This document shows positions 7,433-8,534 of a DNA stretch of 8,534 bases, piece after piece. Positions within the stretch are counted from its first letter, which is position 1. The number at the start of each line of letters is the position of its first letter. The position numbers were made by a program, and so were the translations under genes. The notes below the pieces were generated by a model. That model did not search any database, was not told the DNA's origin, and saw only the letters and a list, made by a program, of their open reading frames with translations. Where the stretch lies: contig PKUY01000011.1 of NCBI GenBank assembly GCA_003131705.1, positions 1-8,534 of the forward strand, read 5' to 3'. The stretch comes from Acidobacteriota bacterium. GTDB lineage: Bacteria > Acidobacteriota > Terriglobia > Acidiferrales > UBA7541.

Positions 7433-8299
7433 TTAGGCAGCTTCAGAAAGGAATTCGGCCCTGAACGACGACGGGACAAGACCAATCGCCGCTCCGCGCG
7501 CGTACAATTCCCGCACCGCGCGGCGGCCGTCTTCGCCGTAGTCGAGCGTCCATTTGTTCACATACATGCCGATGAACTTGTCGGCGAGCGCTGGGTCCAT
7601 GTCGCGCGCAAACTGCAACGCGTAGTCGACGGCAGGCTCGCGGTGTTCGAGCGCGTAGCTCACGCTTTCGCGAATGATCCGCGCTACATCCAGGCCCATC
7701 TTCGGACCCAGGCTGCGGCGAACCGCATTCGCGCCGAGCGGCAGAGGAAGTCCAGTCTGTTCCTGCCACCAAACGCCGAGATCGACGACCTTGTGCAAAC
7801 CCATCTGCGAAAAAAGCAGCTGCCCTTCGTGAATCAGCAAGCCCGCTTCGACTTCCTTCGCTTGCACCGCCGCCAGAATCTTGTCGAAGGGCATCGTCAC
7901 GGTTTGAACGTTCGGCTCAAAGAGCTTCAGCGCCAGGTACGAGGTCGTCTTATTCCCCGGGATCGCTACCTTTTTCCCAGCGAGCTCGTTTTTTTTAATG
8001 GGGTGCGAGGAAACTACGATCGGCCCGTAACCTTCCCCGAAACTCGCGCCGCAATCGAGCAGGATGTACTTGTCCGCGACGAACGCATAGCCGAAGAAAC
8101 TCACGGCAGTAACGTCATAGGTCTCTTTGTGCGCGGCTTGGTTCAGCGATTCGATATCCGCGAGGATGTGCGTGAACTTCACGCCCGGCAGGCGGACTTT
8201 GCCCGTCGCCAACGCATAGAACATGAAAGCGTCATCGCTATCCGGGGAGTGCGCGAGGCTTAGTTCGGCGGTTTTCGGTGTCGCGGCTGGTGTCGACAT
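7433..8299 (-). CDS. mqnD: 1,4-dihydroxy-6-naphthoate synthase (MqnD), menaquinone futalosine pathway
   Basis: This 288-residue protein has the periplasmic-binding-protein-like fold of the MqnA/MqnD family but acts in the cytosol. MqnD converts cyclic dehypoxanthinylfutalosine to 1,4-dihydroxy-6-naphthoate, a precursor of menaquinone. MqnD rather than MqnA is indicated by LSLAHSPDSDDAFMFYAL (13-30), GLLIHEGQLLF (153-163, with the conserved H157 as likely catalytic base) and WWQEQTGLPLPLGANAVRR (177-195). Length is normal for MqnD. The open frame reaches back 56 more codons to a GTG, but that part is Arg/Ser-rich and unlike the family. Two ATGs four codons apart are possible; the one at 8299-8297 (MSTPAATPK) is preferred because AGGATGGG (8307-8314) lies 7 nt upstream. 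No other futalosine-pathway gene is visible in the window. The 117-bp gap downstream leaves its link to the next genes open. Confidence 0.92.
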   Translation of the reverse strand: MSTPAATPKTAELSLAHSPDSDDAFMFYALATGKVRLPGVKFTHILADIESLNQAAHKETYDVTAVSFFGYAFVADKYILLDCGASFGEGYGPIVVSSHPIKKNELAGKKVAIPGNKTTSYLALKLFEPNVQTVTMPFDKILAAVQAKEVEAGLLIHEGQLLFSQMGLHKVVDLGVWWQEQTGLPLPLGANAVRRSLGPKMGLDVARIIRESVSYALEHREPAVDYALQFARDMDPALADKFIGMYVNKWTLDYGEDGRRAVRELYARGAAIGLVPSSFRAEFLSEAA

Positions 8300-8534
8300 G
8301 TCTTTTCCCATCCTAACGCTCAGGGGAAGCTCGTTCCGTCGCGATCTACCGGAGACACGTGACGCCCGAGCCGCCGTGCTCACTGCAGTGCCTTCGAAAC
8401 AAGGTCTTCGTCCGGTGTGCGAGTCTTTCCCGAGTGAGAGTCTTCTAAAAGCAACCAAGGATATCACACGCCGTCGCCGCTAGTACAGTTCCCGAGCGGA
8501 CGACCATCCGCCTCAATCGCGCAGATCGCAGCCG
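8300..8534. other. Region upstream of mqnD: no confident gene; possible tail of an upstream minus-strand gene
   Basis: No complete gene fits in this 235-bp end. On the minus strand one frame is open from the window edge (8532) to a TGA at 8466-8464. It encodes 22 residues including IEADGRPLGN, loosely like the C-terminal stretch of class IV aminotransferases, but far too short to call. Its TGA overlaps a GTG that opens the long form of the mqnD frame (GTGA). Nearer mqnD there is a direct repeat GTG(C/A)GAGTCTT at 8417-8427 and 8434-8444 (10 of 11 identical, 17 bp apart) and a 10-bp palindrome CACTGCAGTG at 8381-8390. I found no convincing promoter hexamers, although the mqnD promoter would be expected here. 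Confidence 0.35.
8307..8314 (-). promoter_or_regulatory. Ribosome-binding site favouring the inner mqnD start
   Basis: AGGATGGG on the minus strand stands 7 nt before the ATG at 8299-8297. The competing ATG at 8311-8309 lies inside this motif and has only AGG directly abutting it, so the inner start is more likely. Confidence 0.5.

Noticed and set aside
7350..7436. 28-residue plus-strand small open frame (contains MNSFTGKIFRWEY), vaguely like a chorismate synthase N-terminus
   Set aside because: No ribosome-binding site, it ends at once in a stop, it lies within the dyad and the gap, and the resemblance is only a few residues.

Overview
The window is a GC-rich (roughly 58-60% by eye) stretch of bacterial chromosome. 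All eight complete genes and one partial gene lie on the minus strand, so transcription runs from position 8534 towards position 1. The gene set, base composition and protein style (futalosine-route MqnD, a ybhG/ybhF-like efflux module, spaced Shine-Dalgarno sequences) best suit a soil-type Acidobacteriota (Terriglobia-like) genome. That assignment is a judgement from general resemblance, about 0.55 to 0.6, and no marker gene here proves it. I see no tRNA, rRNA, CRISPR array, insertion sequence, integrase or phage gene.

Region A (8534 to 2956, in reading order) is a housekeeping or metabolic run. It holds mqnD (late step of futalosine-pathway menaquinone synthesis), then after a 117-bp gap a xylose-isomerase-like TIM-barrel protein, then 4 bp later asnS (asparaginyl-tRNA synthetase), 41 bp later an arginase, and 57 to 58 bp later ddl (D-alanine-D-alanine ligase). 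The short gaps from the TIM-barrel gene to ddl suggest one transcription unit. The products serve translation, arginine breakdown and cell-wall precursor synthesis and do not form an obvious single pathway.

Region B (2955 to 1) is a separate unit. A 102-bp intergenic stretch carries a perfect TTGACA -35 box and a TTAATCAA motif repeated exactly 21 bp apart over the -10 area. It is followed by an aldo/keto reductase, a TetR-family repressor, a HlyD-family membrane-fusion protein and the first 41 codons of an ABC-transporter ATPase, with gaps of 8 bp, a 1-bp overlap and 27 bp. The order TetR, membrane-fusion protein, ABC ATPase resembles the E. coli cecR-ybhG-ybhF drug-efflux operon. Here an oxidoreductase heads the operon, which suggests a stress or xenobiotic response joining chemical reduction to export under a co-transcribed repressor.

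Several start codons were moved inward from the longest open frame (mqnD, asnS, arginase, ddl, aldo/keto reductase) because family N-termini and ribosome-binding sites support internal ATGs. I did not find a clearly new biological system. The points most worth a second look are the aldo/keto-reductase-led efflux operon with its repeat operator, a Glu-to-Gln change at a predicted metal ligand of the TIM-barrel protein, and an imperfect 21-bp dyad in front of the TIM-barrel gene.
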